Origin: Albibacillus kandeliae
Lineage (GTDB): Bacteria > Pseudomonadota > Alphaproteobacteria > Rhodobacterales > Rhodobacteraceae
Assembly: GCF_003116585.1 (NCBI RefSeq)
Contig: NZ_QEHM01000001.1
Location: 868,001 to 932,000, forward strand
DNA length: 64,000 nt
Direction: 5' to 3'
Each line of letters begins with the position of its first letter. The stretch's first letter is position 1. A model generated the notes under the pieces. That model had not been told where the DNA came from and made no database searches. It saw nothing but the letters and a program-made list of their open reading frames with translations. Below are positions 1 to 12,915 of the stretch, piece by piece. Made by a program: the position numbers and the translations under genes.

Positions 1-1
1 C

Positions 2-942
<941 letters not shown>

Positions 943-943
<1 letters not shown>

Positions 944-1260
944 TGGACGAGGTTCACGCCAAATCCTCGCGTCCGGTGCGGCTCCGGCTTGGTCATCCGA
1001 GCCGGCTGAACAACGGCACCCTGTCGATGACGATGATCTTCATCGGCTACTTCGCCGTGTTCATGGCCTCGCTGTTTCACGACGAACTGGCGCTGGAACT
1101 GGCGAACATGGGCTGGATCTCGGTCTCCTGGGTCGAGATGGTCGAACTGTTCATCGGCCTTGCTCTGTTCCTGTGCTGGGGCGCGCTGACGGCGGTCCAG
1201 ATCCGCTTTCTCGACCATGTGCGCGCCCAGCCCCGCAGGCAACGGGACGACCGGTCATGA
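943..1260 (+). CDS. Small membrane protein in the suf operon
   Basis: Unrecognised 105-residue protein. Residues about 27-45 and 65-88 are hydrophobic and would form two membrane helices; the N-terminus is basic and the C-terminus ends in a basic tail. Its ATG overlaps the sufB stop by one base and its own stop overlaps the next start (ATGA), so it is translationally coupled inside the suf operon. No cysteine cluster or other metal-binding motif is visible. Its presence between sufB and sufC is a lineage-specific insertion; a role in Fe-S assembly is only suggested by position. Confidence 0.75.
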
Positions 1261-1571
1261 TCATCACCACCACGCCCTCGGTCGAGGGTCGCAAGATCAC
1301 GGATTACAAGGGTATCGTGGTGGGAGAGGCCATCATGGGGGCCAACGTGGTGCGTGATATCTTCGCGCAGATCACCGATATCGTCGGCGGCCGCTCGGGC
1401 GCTTACGAAAGCAAGCTGCAAGATGCGCGGGACACCGCGCTGCGCGAGCTGGAACAGCGTGCCACCGAGCGCGGTGCCAACGCGGTGGTGGGGGTCGACC
1501 TCGACTACGAGGTTGTCGGGCAGTCCATGCTGATGGTCTCGGCCTCCGGCACCGCCGTCGTGGTCGGCTGA
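1257..1571 (+). CDS. YbjQ/UPF0145 family protein
   Basis: A 104-residue protein of the YbjQ (UPF0145, DUF74) family, small pentameric proteins sometimes described as heavy-metal-binding. The family pattern is clear: an N-terminal strand ([14 protein letters not shown]), the [15 protein letters not shown] segment, a long helix and the [15 protein letters not shown] strand. The ATG at 1257 overlaps the upstream stop by four bases (ATGA). The in-frame reading upstream of 1257 has no family similarity and only shadows the preceding genes. The biochemical function of the family is not established; here it is coupled to sufB and a membrane protein. Confidence 0.85.
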   Translation: MIITTTPSVEGRKITDYKGIVVGEAIMGANVVRDIFAQITDIVGGRSGAYESKLQDARDTALRELEQRATERGANAVVGVDLDYEVVGQSMLMVSASGTAVVVG

Positions 1572-1727
1572 ACGGCAGGAGCGATTGCGTCATGTCTGCC
1601 AGGTTATCTCGTTTCGGGGAACGGACCGTTTCCGCCGTGTTTGGGGGCGAATTCGCCGGTTTGCCCAACTCACGCCACTTTCCTGAGGCATCTGCTGCGC
1701 CGACTGATCAGGATTGGCAGGCGCGGC

Positions 1728-2267
1728 ATGCTCGACTCGGACACCCAGAAGCAGCAGTTTCACCAGCGGATAGATCGCATTCAGACGCGGCTTCTGGAAG
1801 ATCAGGCGCCGCGCAAGAAACGCCGCGTGACCCGCGACCACACCATGAGCCAGCTTGCCGTCGCGCCGTCTCTGGCCGAGCTGTCGCGCGCGTCGGCGCG
1901 CAAGCGGCGCGGCTTTCCCTTTGCCGGGCATCTGGCGTTCCTCGTCGGGATCGCGGTGATGCTGGCGGCCAACGTGATCGTCTTTCGCACCAGCGGTGCG
2001 ACCACCAACGCGGTCGCGGAGTTCCTGTCGCTGATCGGGCCGCTGCCGCTTGCCGGTGCGCTGTCCATCCTGCTGATCTTTGGCTGCGGCATGCGGCGGC
2101 GGCCGCAGATCATCGGCCTGACGCTCGGGCTTGTCCTGATGTATTTCGTCGAACCCTACGTGGCCTATGCGCTGCCCGAGGTCTGGGCAAAGCTCTACAC
2201 GGCCGAGCACTTCGACGCCATGATGGTCGAGTCGGGCCTGCGCGTGGCCGGGTCGCACTCCCTGTAA
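1728..2267 (+). CDS. Uncharacterised inner-membrane protein between ybjQ-like gene and sufC
   Basis: An unrecognised protein of 179 residues from the ATG at 1728. A polar, basic, probably helical N-terminus (about 60 residues) is followed by two or three hydrophobic segments (about 66-85, 98-115 and 121-140) and a short soluble tail. The frame is open further upstream to 1641, but the upstream residues do not look like protein and 1728 has better hydropathy. The ribosome-binding site is weak. It lies 156 bases after the ybjQ-like gene and before a small hairpin, so it may belong to the first half of the suf operon. Confidence 0.6.
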   Translation: MLDSDTQKQQFHQRIDRIQTRLLEDQAPRKKRRVTRDHTMSQLAVAPSLAELSRASARKRRGFPFAGHLAFLVGIAVMLAANVIVFRTSGATTNAVAEFLSLIGPLPLAGALSILLIFGCGMRRRPQIIGLTLGLVLMYFVEPYVAYALPEVWAKLYTAEHFDAMMVESGLRVAGSHSL

Positions 2268-2271
2268 CACC

Positions 2272-2287
2272 GGCCGCCCCGGCGGCC
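2272..2287 (+). terminator. Short GC hairpin before sufC
   Basis: Perfect 7-base arms GGCCGCC and GGCGGCC separated by two bases and followed by TTT. It could be a weak terminator or attenuator that separates sufB expression from sufCDS. The loop is very short and the U-tract is poor, so the call is tentative. Confidence 0.3.
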
Positions 2288-2360
2288 TTTCATCCGAAAT
2301 CCAAGATGCGGTCCGCGTGCCTTCCGGCGCGCGGTATCGCCATGCGTGAGAGAGAGAATT

Positions 2361-3115
<755 letters not shown>

Positions 3116-3116
<1 letters not shown>

Positions 3117-4396
3117 TGGCCCTTGCCGAAAGAAGGATCAGCGCCACGGAAGCCCGGATCGCCGGGCTCGAGCTGCCTCGCGGCGGCTGGACCGAGGCCG
3201 CGCGGCAGGATGCCCTCGCGCGTCTGCGCGCCATGGGCCTGCCCGAGCGGCGTGATGAATACTGGCGGTTCACCCGTCCCGACACGCTGTCGCAGGCCGA
3301 GACGCCGCGCGCTGCGCTGTTCAAGCCGGAAGAGACCGAAATCTTCAGTGATCTCGATCGTCTCAAGATCGTGTTCGTGGACGGTGTCTTTGATGCCGCC
3401 CAGTCAGACGACCTGAGCCTCGAAGGGGTCACGATCGAACGGCTTGCCGATGCCTCGGTGACCGACATTCACTGGGCACGCGACCTCTACGGCACGCTGG
3501 AGGCACGCGGGCAGGTTCCGGTGCAACGGCCTTTTGCCGCGTTGAACACCGCCTTTGCCACCGACGGGCTGATGATCCATGTCATCGGCAAGCCCAGCAA
3601 GCCGATCAGCCTTGTCTATGTCCACGATTCCGAGACTTCGGACGCGATCCTGCACCACGTGGTCAAGGTCGAGCCGGGCGCCGAGGTGACCCTCCTCGAG
3701 AACGGTCCGGCGGCTGCGCGGTTCAACAAGTGCATGGAGATTGACGTGGCCGACGGCGGCAAGCTGCACCTGATCCGCAGCCAGGGCCGCGACCACGAGC
3801 GCCGCGCCGTGACGCATCTGTTTGCGCGCCTCGGCGAGGAGTCGGTGTTCAAGGCCTTTACCCTGACTGTGAACGGTGTGCTGACCCGAAACGAAGCCTT
3901 CGTTGAACTGACCGGCGATGACGCCACCGTGCATGTGGCCGGTGCCTGTGTCGGGGATGGCGATTTCCATCACGACGACACGGTCTTCATTACCCACGAC
4001 GCGGTGAACTGCGAAAGCCGGCAGGTGTTCAAGAAGGTCCTGCGCAACGGGGCGACCGGTGTCTTCCAGGGCAAGATCCTTGTGAAGGAAGGCGCGCAGA
4101 AGACCGACGGCTACCAGATCAGCCAGTCGCTGCTGCTGGATGGCGACAGCCAGTTCCTGGCCAAGCCCGAACTCGAGATCTACGCCGACGACGTGGCCTG
4201 CTCGCATGGTTCGACCAGCGGCGCCATCGACGAGGAGGCGCTGTTCTACCTGCGCTCGCGCGGGGTGCCCGCGGGCGCGGCGACGGACCTCCTGACGCTG
4301 GCCTTCCTGGCCGAGGCGGTGGACGAGATCGAGGATCCGGACCTGGCCGCCGACATCGTCAGCCGGCTGGAGAGCTGGCTGGCGCGCCGCCGCTGA
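3116..4396 (+). CDS. sufD: SufD, Fe-S assembly complex subunit
   Basis: SufD (426 aa) pairs with SufB in the SufBC2D scaffold. The N-terminal half is the variable helical region typical of SufD, beginning with an amphipathic segment and the RRDEYWRFT motif. The C-terminal half is the beta-helix, ending with ADDVACSHGSTSGAIDEEAL, a motif shared by SufB and SufD. The length is normal for the family. It overlaps sufC by one base and the following YIP1 gene by one base. Confidence 0.96.
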
Positions 4397-4881
4397 TGGC
4401 GGTGACGTCGGACATAACGGCGACCTACAGGGGGCCGGGCAGGGTGGTCGAGCGCCTGCTCGCCGCGGGCCAGCGCGACGACAGGGCGCTGGCCTTCCTG
4501 ATGGCCTTCTGCCTGCTGATGTTCATCGCCCAGATGCCGCGCCTTGCACGGCAGGCCTATCTGACGGGCGAAGAGCTGAACCCTCTGCTGGGCGGGGCGC
4601 TGCTGGGGTGGATCGTGATCGCGCCGCTGTGTTTCTACCTGATCGCCGCGGTCTCGCATGTGCTGATCAAGGCGGTGGGCGGCAAGGGGAGCTTCTACGG
4701 CGCCCGCCTGGCCCTGTTCTGGGCGCTGCTGGCCTCGACGCCGGTCCTGCTGCTGCACGGGTTGACTGCAGGGTTCGTGGGGCCCGGTGCGGCGCTGCAG
4801 GCGGTTGGCCTCTTGTGGATCGCGTTGTTTTTCTGGTTCTGGATCGCGGGGCTGCTCCGCGCCGAAGGGTTTTCCAAATGA
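4396..4881 (+). CDS. YIP1 family membrane protein 1
   Basis: A 161-residue integral membrane protein with four hydrophobic segments (about 33-50, 63-88, 105-123 and 131-153) and a conserved GKGSFYGAR loop of the kind seen in bacterial YIP1-domain proteins. It is coupled to sufD and to a second YIP1-like gene by overlapping start and stop codons. Paired YIP1 genes between sufD and sufS recur in Rhodobacterales as far as I know; their role is unknown. Confidence 0.75.
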   Translation: MAVTSDITATYRGPGRVVERLLAAGQRDDRALAFLMAFCLLMFIAQMPRLARQAYLTGEELNPLLGGALLGWIVIAPLCFYLIAAVSHVLIKAVGGKGSFYGARLALFWALLASTPVLLLHGLTAGFVGPGAALQAVGLLWIALFFWFWIAGLLRAEGFSK

Positions 4882-5489
4882 CAGTCATCCCGGCCGCGGG
4901 CCCCTTGCTGAAACAGTCGCTGACCGACCCCGCCGGGGTGGCGCGTACGCTCGTCGGCCTGAACCTGCCGCGCAATGTCCTCTGGACCGCGCTGCTGCTG
5001 ATGGCGGCGCTGCAATCGGTGCTCTTTGCCCTGTCGAACCTCGTCATGCCACCCGAGGACCTGCTGCCTGCCGTCCTGAGCTCGCCCCTGCGGTTCTTCA
5101 TGCTGACGGCGGCCATGCTCGCGCTCACGGTCAGCGCGATCTACTGGGTCGGACGCCTGATGGGCGGAGACGGCGCCTTTGAGGATGTGCTGGTGGTGAT
5201 CGTCTGGATGCAGGTCCTGCGCCTGCTGGTCCAGCTCGTCTCGCTGGTGCTGGCCCTCGCCATCCCGCAGCTTGCGGTCATGCTGCTGGTGGCTGCTTCG
5301 CTGGTCGGGATCTACATCCTCGTCCATTTCATCGATCAGGCACACCGCCTGAATTCGCTGGCCAAGTCGATCGGCGTGCTGGTGCTCGCCATGGTGGCTC
5401 TGGTCGTGGCGCTCTCCCTGCTGGCAGCCCTGTTCCTCGGGCCCACCGTCGGGGTCGCCGGCTATGCAGGAAGTGATAGCTATGTATGA
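4878..5489 (+). CDS. YIP1 family membrane protein 2
   Basis: A 203-residue polytopic protein with about five membrane helices (roughly 34-57, 72-95, 104-145 as two, and 171-195). The loop VGRLMGGDGAFEDVL corresponds to the GKGSFYGAR loop of the preceding paralogue, which supports a YIP1-domain assignment. The ATG at 4878 overlaps the upstream stop by four bases. The 3' end overlaps the start of sufS by eight bases, so translation of sufS is probably coupled to it. Confidence 0.75.
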   Translation: MTVIPAAGPLLKQSLTDPAGVARTLVGLNLPRNVLWTALLLMAALQSVLFALSNLVMPPEDLLPAVLSSPLRFFMLTAAMLALTVSAIYWVGRLMGGDGAFEDVLVVIVWMQVLRLLVQLVSLVLALAIPQLAVMLLVAASLVGIYILVHFIDQAHRLNSLAKSIGVLVLAMVALVVALSLLAALFLGPTVGVAGYAGSDSYV

Positions 5490-6702
5490 CGTCGACAAGA
5501 TCCGCGCCGATTTCCCGATCCTCTCGCGCGAGGTGAACGGCAAGCCGCTGACCTACCTCGACAACGGCGCCTCTGCGCAGAAACCGCAGGTGGTGATCGA
5601 CGCGATCACGCAGGCCTATTCTCAGGAATACGCCAACGTGCACCGCGGTCTGCACTTTCTGTCGAACCTCGCGACCGAGAAGTACGAGGGCGTGCGCGGG
5701 ATCATCGCGCGCTTTCTGAACGCGCCCACCGAGGAAGAGATCGTCTTCACCTCCGGCACCACCGAGGGGATCAACCTCGTCGCCTATGGCTGGGCCATGC
5801 CCCGGCTGCAGGCGGGGGACGAGATCGTGCTGTCGGTCATGGAACACCACGCCAACGTGGTACCCTGGCATTTTCTGCGGGAACGACAGGGTGTGGTCCT
5901 GAAATGGGTGGATGTGGATTCGACCGGTGCGCTTGACCCGCAGGCGGTGATCGACGCCATCGGACCAAAGACCAAGCTGGTCGCGGTGACCCATGTGTCC
6001 AACGTGCTCGGCACGGTGGTCGATGTCAAAACCATCACCCAGGGCGCCCACGCCAAGGGCGTGCCGGTGCTGGTGGATGGCAGTCAGGGCGCGGTGCACC
6101 TGCCGGTGGACGTTGCCGATATCGGCTGCGATTTCTACGTCATCACCGGGCACAAGCTCTACGGTCCTTCGGGTTCCGGCGCGAACTTCATCAAGTCCGA
6201 GCGGATGGCCGAGATGCGGCCCTTCCTCGGTGGGGGCGACATGATCCGCGAGGTCAGCAAGGACCAGGTGATCTACGCCGACCCGCCGATGAAGTTCGAG
6301 GCCGGTACGCCGGGCATTGTCCAGACCATCGGCCTTGGGGTCGCGCTCGAGTACATGATGAACCTCGGGATGGAGAACATCGCCGCGCACGAGCACATGC
6401 TGCGGGACTACGCGGTGTCGCGGCTCTCCGGGCTGAACTGGCTGCAGGTGCAGGGGACGACGCCCGACAAGGCGGCAATCTTCTCCTTCACGCTGGACGG
6501 TGCCGCCCACGCCCACGACATCTCGACCATCCTCGACAAGAAGGGCGTCGCCGTACGCGCCGGTCACCACTGCGCAGGGCCGCTGATGGACCACCTAGGG
6601 CTGACCGCCACCTGCCGCGCGTCTTTCGGGCTCTACAACACCAGGGCCGAGGTCGACACGCTGGTCGACGCGCTGGAACTGGCCCACGAACTCTTCGCCT
6701 GA
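5482..6702 (+). CDS. sufS: SufS, cysteine desulfurase (group II)
   Basis: A PLP-dependent cysteine desulfurase of 406 residues that takes sulfur from L-cysteine as an enzyme persulfide and passes it to the SufBCD scaffold. The PLP lysine is K225 in ITGHKLYGPSG, and the persulfide cysteine is C364 in RAGHHCAGPL, the short-loop arrangement of group II enzymes. The start at 5482 has an AGGAAG ribosome-binding site eight bases upstream; the ATG at 5464 is less likely. No sufE or sufU gene follows immediately: the next structure is a terminator hairpin. Confidence 0.96.
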   Translation: MYDVDKIRADFPILSREVNGKPLTYLDNGASAQKPQVVIDAITQAYSQEYANVHRGLHFLSNLATEKYEGVRGIIARFLNAPTEEEIVFTSGTTEGINLVAYGWAMPRLQAGDEIVLSVMEHHANVVPWHFLRERQGVVLKWVDVDSTGALDPQAVIDAIGPKTKLVAVTHVSNVLGTVVDVKTITQGAHAKGVPVLVDGSQGAVHLPVDVADIGCDFYVITGHKLYGPSGSGANFIKSERMAEMRPFLGGGDMIREVSKDQVIYADPPMKFEAGTPGIVQTIGLGVALEYMMNLGMENIAAHEHMLRDYAVSRLSGLNWLQVQGTTPDKAAIFSFTLDGAAHAHDISTILDKKGVAVRAGHHCAGPLMDHLGLTATCRASFGLYNTRAEVDTLVDALELAHELFA

Positions 6703-6710
6703 TCGGGGCG

Positions 6711-6738
6711 GCCCGGCGCATCTGGTGATGTGCCGGGC
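6711..6738 (+). terminator. Hairpin ending the suf operon
   Basis: An 11-base stem (GCCCGGCGCAT with its complement, one G-U pair) and a six-base loop lie nine bases after the sufS stop, followed by TGTCAGTCGTTTT. It is probably the suf operon terminator. The remaining 280 bases up to the tRNA show no gene that I can support. Confidence 0.6.
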
Positions 6739-6853
6739 TGTCAGTCGTTTTCGGGGGGGACAGCCGTTCTCGGTGTAGACGCGCAACGGAGCTGAGCCTG
6801 CTAAGCTTATGGGGAAAGGTGCGGCGGCCTCGCAACCGATTGCCCTCGCAATG

Positions 6854-8629
<1,776 letters not shown>

Positions 8630-9432
8630 TCGAATTTTTCCTTTTGGCTCATATTTCTTCAAGCGGCTGTGGGAATTGAACCTCTGGTGAGATCCTTCGC
8701 AGTGGGATGCCTCGATGCTTCCCTGATTGCCTGCTGCGCCGGGTGCACTTCGAATCCAAGATCAATGAATGCCACTACAATTGACCACAGTGCGTTCAAG
8801 AACCAGCGCGATCTTCTTCTGAGAGATCCGCACGATCGAGAAAGCCTTGATAAAACTCGACGTCGAAGAAGATCTTTTTAGATGTGTTCGTCTGCTCCAC
8901 TGCGAAGCTGGATGGGCACAGCTCCTGCGTCGTACTTGCTATGATTTTCAATTTCGAACCCTCCGTGGTTTCAGTGATGAAATGGTCGATGCTGAAGCAT
9001 AGGCTCAACTCGACGGCGCTATGCAAGTCATTGTTTTAACGCAAGCAAATGTCCGAGAATGCAGGTTTTTGGACATGTGACTCCGGGTCACAAAGTCGTT
9101 CGACTTAGAACGGAAAAGTTCGAACTGTCGTTTCTGGTGTGACCACAGATCACAGCAAAAAAAGTGGTTTCGCTTCGCACGGGGTTGGCGGTTGGAAGCG
9201 TCGCCGCTGGTCAAGTGGTGAGGAAAATGGCGCTTACACCTCGCTTGGAATCAGAATCACCACCCGATTCGATTCGGTTCGCCACCCCGCCGTGCCACTA
9301 GAACCATGGAACACGCACACTCGTGGAAGAACGCTTGCGCCAGACTTGCCGGGCTTTCGGTGCGATTGAACTTAAGCTCGGCTTCAGGTCTAGTGCTGCA
9401 AGAAATCACGAAACTGGAAGAGCCCGGGTACC
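8630..9432. other. Gene-poor stretch between integrase and helicase-nuclease
   Basis: About 800 bases without a gene I can support with confidence. The minus strand carries an open frame at 9026-8796 (76 codons, TTG start, no ribosome-binding site). Its central part, around residues 26-60, has protein-like composition and may be a gene remnant. The plus-strand frames look like shadows. The promoter of the helicase-nuclease gene and the attP-proximal arm of the integrase probably lie here. Confidence 0.4.
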
Positions 9433-11982
9433 ATGATAGATTTTTCGAAGCTGAGCCGCCCGAAGTCGAGAACCGCGTCAGTAGATCCGATTGAAATATT
9501 TAAGAAAACTCCGAACACGGGGGGCGCTCCGAACGATCTTTGGAAGGGACAGGCTGACGCTCTGACCGCATGGAACGGCGCACGGACCGAACGTGACAAC
9601 CTGATTATCCTCAACACAGGCGCAGGCAAATCGATAGTCGGGCTGATGGCCGCACAGAGTCTGGTCAATGAAGGGGTCGAGAATGTTTTGTTCGTATGTA
9701 GTACGATCGATCTTGTTGAACAAACTGCCCGCGAAGCTGAAAAGCTTGGCCTGAATTACACGATGAGGACGGGTGGGGCGTATTCCAACGACGGATTTGA
9801 GACTGGCAAGTCATTCTGTATTACGACCTACCAGTCTCTGTTTTTGTCGCTATCTCCATTTAAAAAGTTTCAACTTGGTGGGATCATCTTCGACGACGCC
9901 CACGTCTCGGAAAGGTTGATTCGCGATAGCTTGACTGTGACCGTTTCAATTACCGATCATCCTGAACTGTACCAAAAGCTTGTCGGTATTATTCGTCCGG
10001 AGTTCGAAAAAATTAAACGAGCTGACCACCTGAAATTCGTTGTCGACGAAGCTTCGGGGGGCACGACTCTCTGCCCGCCGATGACGGCCGCCAGGAATTC
10101 AGCTGCCATCATTGAGGCATTTAAGGGATATAAGTACGGGGATCACTTGGATCTGAAATTTCCAATGATTCAATTGTACGAGCACTTGCAGTGCTGTGCG
10201 GTTTATGTCTCTGCGCGTGAAGTTGAGATTTGCCCGCCGTTCATACCGAACGCGCATTTCGAGCATGTAGTGCGATGCCCTAGAAGAATTTACCTGTCTG
10301 CAACCTTGGATTACCCGACTGATTTCATCAGGGCTTTTGGGACAGAAAAGGTGAATCGGATTGAGCCGGATAACGATGCGGGTAACGGTGAGCGGGTTAT
10401 AATCCTCAGCTCGCTGCTCGCAGATGCGGACGCCAAATTGGACTTGGCTGTGCGGCTGAAGCAGGAGTCCAAGGTCCTCGTGTCCGTTCCGAGCTACAGG
10501 AAGGCGAAGGCTTGGAAAGACTTGTGTGTCCCCCCAACTGCCGAAAACTTTTCCGCAGCGTTAAACGATTTTCGAAAGAGCGAGACTGGAATATTTTGCT
10601 TAGTCTCGAGAGTTGATGGAATAGACCTGCCGCAGAATACATGCAGAATAATGATAATCGACGGTAGCCCAAGCGGTTCAAACGCTCAGGAGCGGTACCA
10701 AGTCGAAGCGCTCCAGATGCTTAGCCAGAACGCTACAAAGACGTCAACTCGACTTACGCAGTTGCTCGGTCGCATCAATAGAGGTCGAAGCGACTATGGT
10801 GCATTCATTATTTACGGTCACGATCTAAATACGTGGTGCAAGAATGATAGAAACATTGCGCTTCTTCCATCCTTAATTAGAAAACAGTTTCTGCTTGGCG
10901 CGGGCCTTCAGGAGCAAATTGGAAAAATTGACAACGTTGAGCTGGTCAAGCTTCTGTACAATATTCTTGGGCAGGGTGAGGGAAAGGTTAGAGACAAGGA
11001 ATGGCTGAAGTTCTACGGAGAGACAATTGAAGGCCTAGAAGTGCATGACGATGCGCTTACATTGGTACGTGAACGCGAGGAGAAGCTGGCGCAAGGTGCG
11101 CTCGCTGAAAGCGAATTCATGAGTTGCCTATGGCATGGTGACACGCAAAAGGCGCGGCAGGCGCTTATGTCGGTTATTGATTATGTCGCGCCAGTAGATT
11201 CGAAGCTCGCTGGTTGGTACGATCTTTGGCTCGGGATGACGTACGAGCTGGAAGGGGACGTTTCTTCCTCTTCGACCCATTATTCACGAGCCCGCTCGAG
11301 GCTCACGCCGCGGCTGAATGTACCCTTGGTCAGCAAGTTTGCCACTGATCACGGAGAACTGAGCACTGAAAATCCGGTCCAGAGAAAGCTTGCCGACCTC
11401 AACCTAAAGTCTGGCAACCCATTCTCTGAGTACGCTGAGAAGCTAAGACACAACATTGCAGTGGTCGGGAACGCCGCAAAGTCTTCGAACGAGCGGGAAG
11501 AAGCGTGCCGTTTGATCGGAGAGCTTCTAGGATTCGAAACGGAGAGGCCCGACAATGTTTACAGAAAGGGTCCAGACGTCGTCTGGAGTTCCGAAGAGAC
11601 AAAAGAACTGATCGCTTTTGAACTAAAGACGCAGAAGAAGGAAGGCGACACGACATACAAAAAGGATGCGATCGGTCAAAGTTTGAATCACATTGAGTGG
11701 CTCCACGAGAAATACGAAGGTTATGTTTTTCGGGGTGTCGTTGTGATGGGGCCGCTAGGCGTTGTAAGTAATAATGCTTCTCCGGGCGACCAACTTTTCC
11801 TAATCACGCCGGATGAGTTCGGTGCGGTGTGTGGCGGTTTCGTCGCGCGTATCGATGATTTGGTCGGCAGAACGCAGCTCGAGCGGTGGCACATGCTCAA
11901 AGAACTCGGATTGCTGCCAGAATACCAGATTGCGGGGCTATCGGCAGCCTTCTCGAATAGGTTGCTTAAGTCCTTGATGTAG
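9433..11982 (+). CDS. SF2 helicase with C-terminal PD-(D/E)xK-like nuclease domain (putative defence protein)
   Basis: An 849-residue fusion. The N-terminal half is a superfamily 2 helicase: a Q-like segment (GQADALTAW), Walker A NTGAGKS at 61-67, motif II DDAH at 154-157, motif III SAT at 289-291, motif V SRVDGIDLP near 392-400 and motif VI QLLGRINRGR at 443-452. A helical linker (about 470-680) follows. The C-terminal part looks like a restriction-endonuclease fold: helix with E688-E690, GPDVVW near 713-718, the ELK core (E730, K732) in AFELKTQKK, and IGQSLNHIEWL. By analogy with island-borne helicase-nucleases it may recognise and cut invading DNA. No methylase or second subunit is adjacent. 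The nuclease assignment is from pattern, not alignment. The ATG at 9433 has only a weak, distant ribosome-binding site. Confidence 0.72.
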   Translation: MIDFSKLSRPKSRTASVDPIEIFKKTPNTGGAPNDLWKGQADALTAWNGARTERDNLIILNTGAGKSIVGLMAAQSLVNEGVENVLFVCSTIDLVEQTAREAEKLGLNYTMRTGGAYSNDGFETGKSFCITTYQSLFLSLSPFKKFQLGGIIFDDAHVSERLIRDSLTVTVSITDHPELYQKLVGIIRPEFEKIKRADHLKFVVDEASGGTTLCPPMTAARNSAAIIEAFKGYKYGDHLDLKFPMIQLYEHLQCCAVYVSAREVEICPPFIPNAHFEHVVRCPRRIYLSATLDYPTDFIRAFGTEKVNRIEPDNDAGNGERVIILSSLLADADAKLDLAVRLKQESKVLVSVPSYRKAKAWKDLCVPPTAENFSAALNDFRKSETGIFCLVSRVDGIDLPQNTCRIMIIDGSPSGSNAQERYQVEALQMLSQNATKTSTRLTQLLGRINRGRSDYGAFIIYGHDLNTWCKNDRNIALLPSLIRKQFLLGAGLQEQIGKIDNVELVKLLYNILGQGEGKVRDKEWLKFYGETIEGLEVHDDALTLVREREEKLAQGALAESEFMSCLWHGDTQKARQALMSVIDYVAPVDSKLAGWYDLWLGMTYELEGDVSSSSTHYSRARSRLTPRLNVPLVSKFATDHGELSTENPVQRKLADLNLKSGNPFSEYAEKLRHNIAVVGNAAKSSNEREEACRLIGELLGFETERPDNVYRKGPDVVWSSEETKELIAFELKTQKKEGDTTYKKDAIGQSLNHIEWLHEKYEGYVFRGVVVMGPLGVVSNNASPGDQLFLITPDEFGAVCGGFVARIDDLVGRTQLERWHMLKELGLLPEYQIAGLSAAFSNRLLKSLM

Positions 11983-12004
11983 AGCGGCTCGGAGCGAAAT
12001 ATGT

Positions 12005-12047
12005 GGACGCGAGGGGAGGGGCGCTTAGCGCGTCCCTCGCTTCTTCC
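12005..12047 (+). terminator. Hairpin after the helicase-nuclease gene
   Basis: Overlapping inverted repeats: GGACGCG (12005-12011) with CGCGTCC, an inner GCGC-TTA-GCGC, and alternatively GCGAGGG with CCCTCGC ending at 12040, followed by TTCTTCC. It lies 22 bases after the stop at 11982, between convergent genes, and fits a terminator for the plus-strand gene. Confidence 0.5.
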
Positions 12048-12198
12048 AAGCAGTAGGTCATTTCCATTCGAAGCGCGGCGTGTCGGCCAACAGTAGTTTT
12101 CTATGGCCCCAGTGCGAACTTGGATGCAGCTTGGCGAAATAGTCGCGCGCAATCAAACAGATGCTTATTTAGGCACTCGAGGAATACTCGCTTTTGTA

Positions 12199-12915
12199 CT
12201 AAAAGAGTCCGCCCTCTGTGCCGGTGGCCCGCCGCCTGGCTTCGAACTCCCTCTCCGAGCAGATTTCTTTCCACATCGTGTGAGTTGAAGAGACCATCTC
12301 TTGCAAGGCATCACGTGGATACAATGCTAAGTCGTCAGCCGTATAAAGTATTGCTGTTCGTCGATCATCCGTAGGTGCACCGAATTTGATGACACCTAGC
12401 CGAACTTCTGCAAGGTCCGGGTTATCTACGCGGATACGTTCGTGCATCATTGAAAAGGCAAACCTTCTACCTTCGGCAGTTAGTCCTCTTGCGCTCCTCG
12501 GCTCCACAAACGGAACCAGTGGCCGCCCGTCGATTGCCAAAATAAGTGACTGCCAATAGACGACTTTGCCAGCGGCGCCCATTGGAAATGGGTAGATGTC
12601 GAACGACCTCCCTTCGATTCCCTCACGCGAGGCAAAGTCGTGAAGCCCTCGCGCAACCCGCAGGTTCGCAGCTTTCTCTTTCTCACTGCGGCTTAGGCGA
12701 GAGATTTTTGAAGCAATAACCTTCCAAGGAGTCTTGCCTGTAGGGCCGAGTAACTCGGACTGGACATCGAAAATGTCGCTAAAGCATTGCCGGAGCGGAC
12801 GGTAGGAAAACGGCGGGCGCCCAGCCCGCATTGCCAAAAGACTTTTTCTTTTCATGTCGTACGGTTGCGGCGCAATCCGCGCGAGATCGATGTCAGGTAA
12901 GGGGGGAGTCTTCAT
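12199..12915 (-). CDS. SocB-like toxin of a type VI toxin-antitoxin pair
   Basis: A 238-residue protein from the ATG at 12915, which has a GGAG ribosome-binding site. The start overlaps the end of the upstream SocA-like gene by 23 bases, the usual arrangement of a coupled toxin-antitoxin pair. Conserved-looking features are DIDLARIAPQPYD near the N-terminus, RAGRPPFSYRPLRQ, DGRPLVPFVEPR and FAFSMMHERIRV. I recognise the sequence as resembling the SocB family, whose Caulobacter member blocks replication by binding the beta clamp DnaN and is degraded by ClpXP with SocA as adaptor. Two stretches could be clamp-binding peptides: Q43-CFSDI-F49 and Q52-SE-LL56. Assignment rests on memory of the family and on the partner gene; without alignment it could be another Panacea-associated toxin. 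Confidence 0.62.
   Translation of the reverse strand: MKTPPLPDIDLARIAPQPYDMKRKSLLAMRAGRPPFSYRPLRQCFSDIFDVQSELLGPTGKTPWKVIASKISRLSRSEKEKAANLRVARGLHDFASREGIEGRSFDIYPFPMGAAGKVVYWQSLILAIDGRPLVPFVEPRSARGLTAEGRRFAFSMMHERIRVDNPDLAEVRLGVIKFGAPTDDRRTAILYTADDLALYPRDALQEMVSSTHTMWKEICSEREFEARRRATGTEGGLF

Noticed and set aside
8661-8700. tRNA T-arm-like sequence GGTTCAATTCCCAC on the minus strand
   Set aside because: The flanking bases do not form the T-stem and no acceptor, D or anticodon arm is present.
8740-8748. CGGGTGCAC, identical to nine bases of the tRNA-Arg 3' end, considered as attR
   Set aside because: It lies just upstream of the integrase, which would make an element containing the integrase alone; nine bases are expected by chance in such a length, and the island cargo lies to its right.
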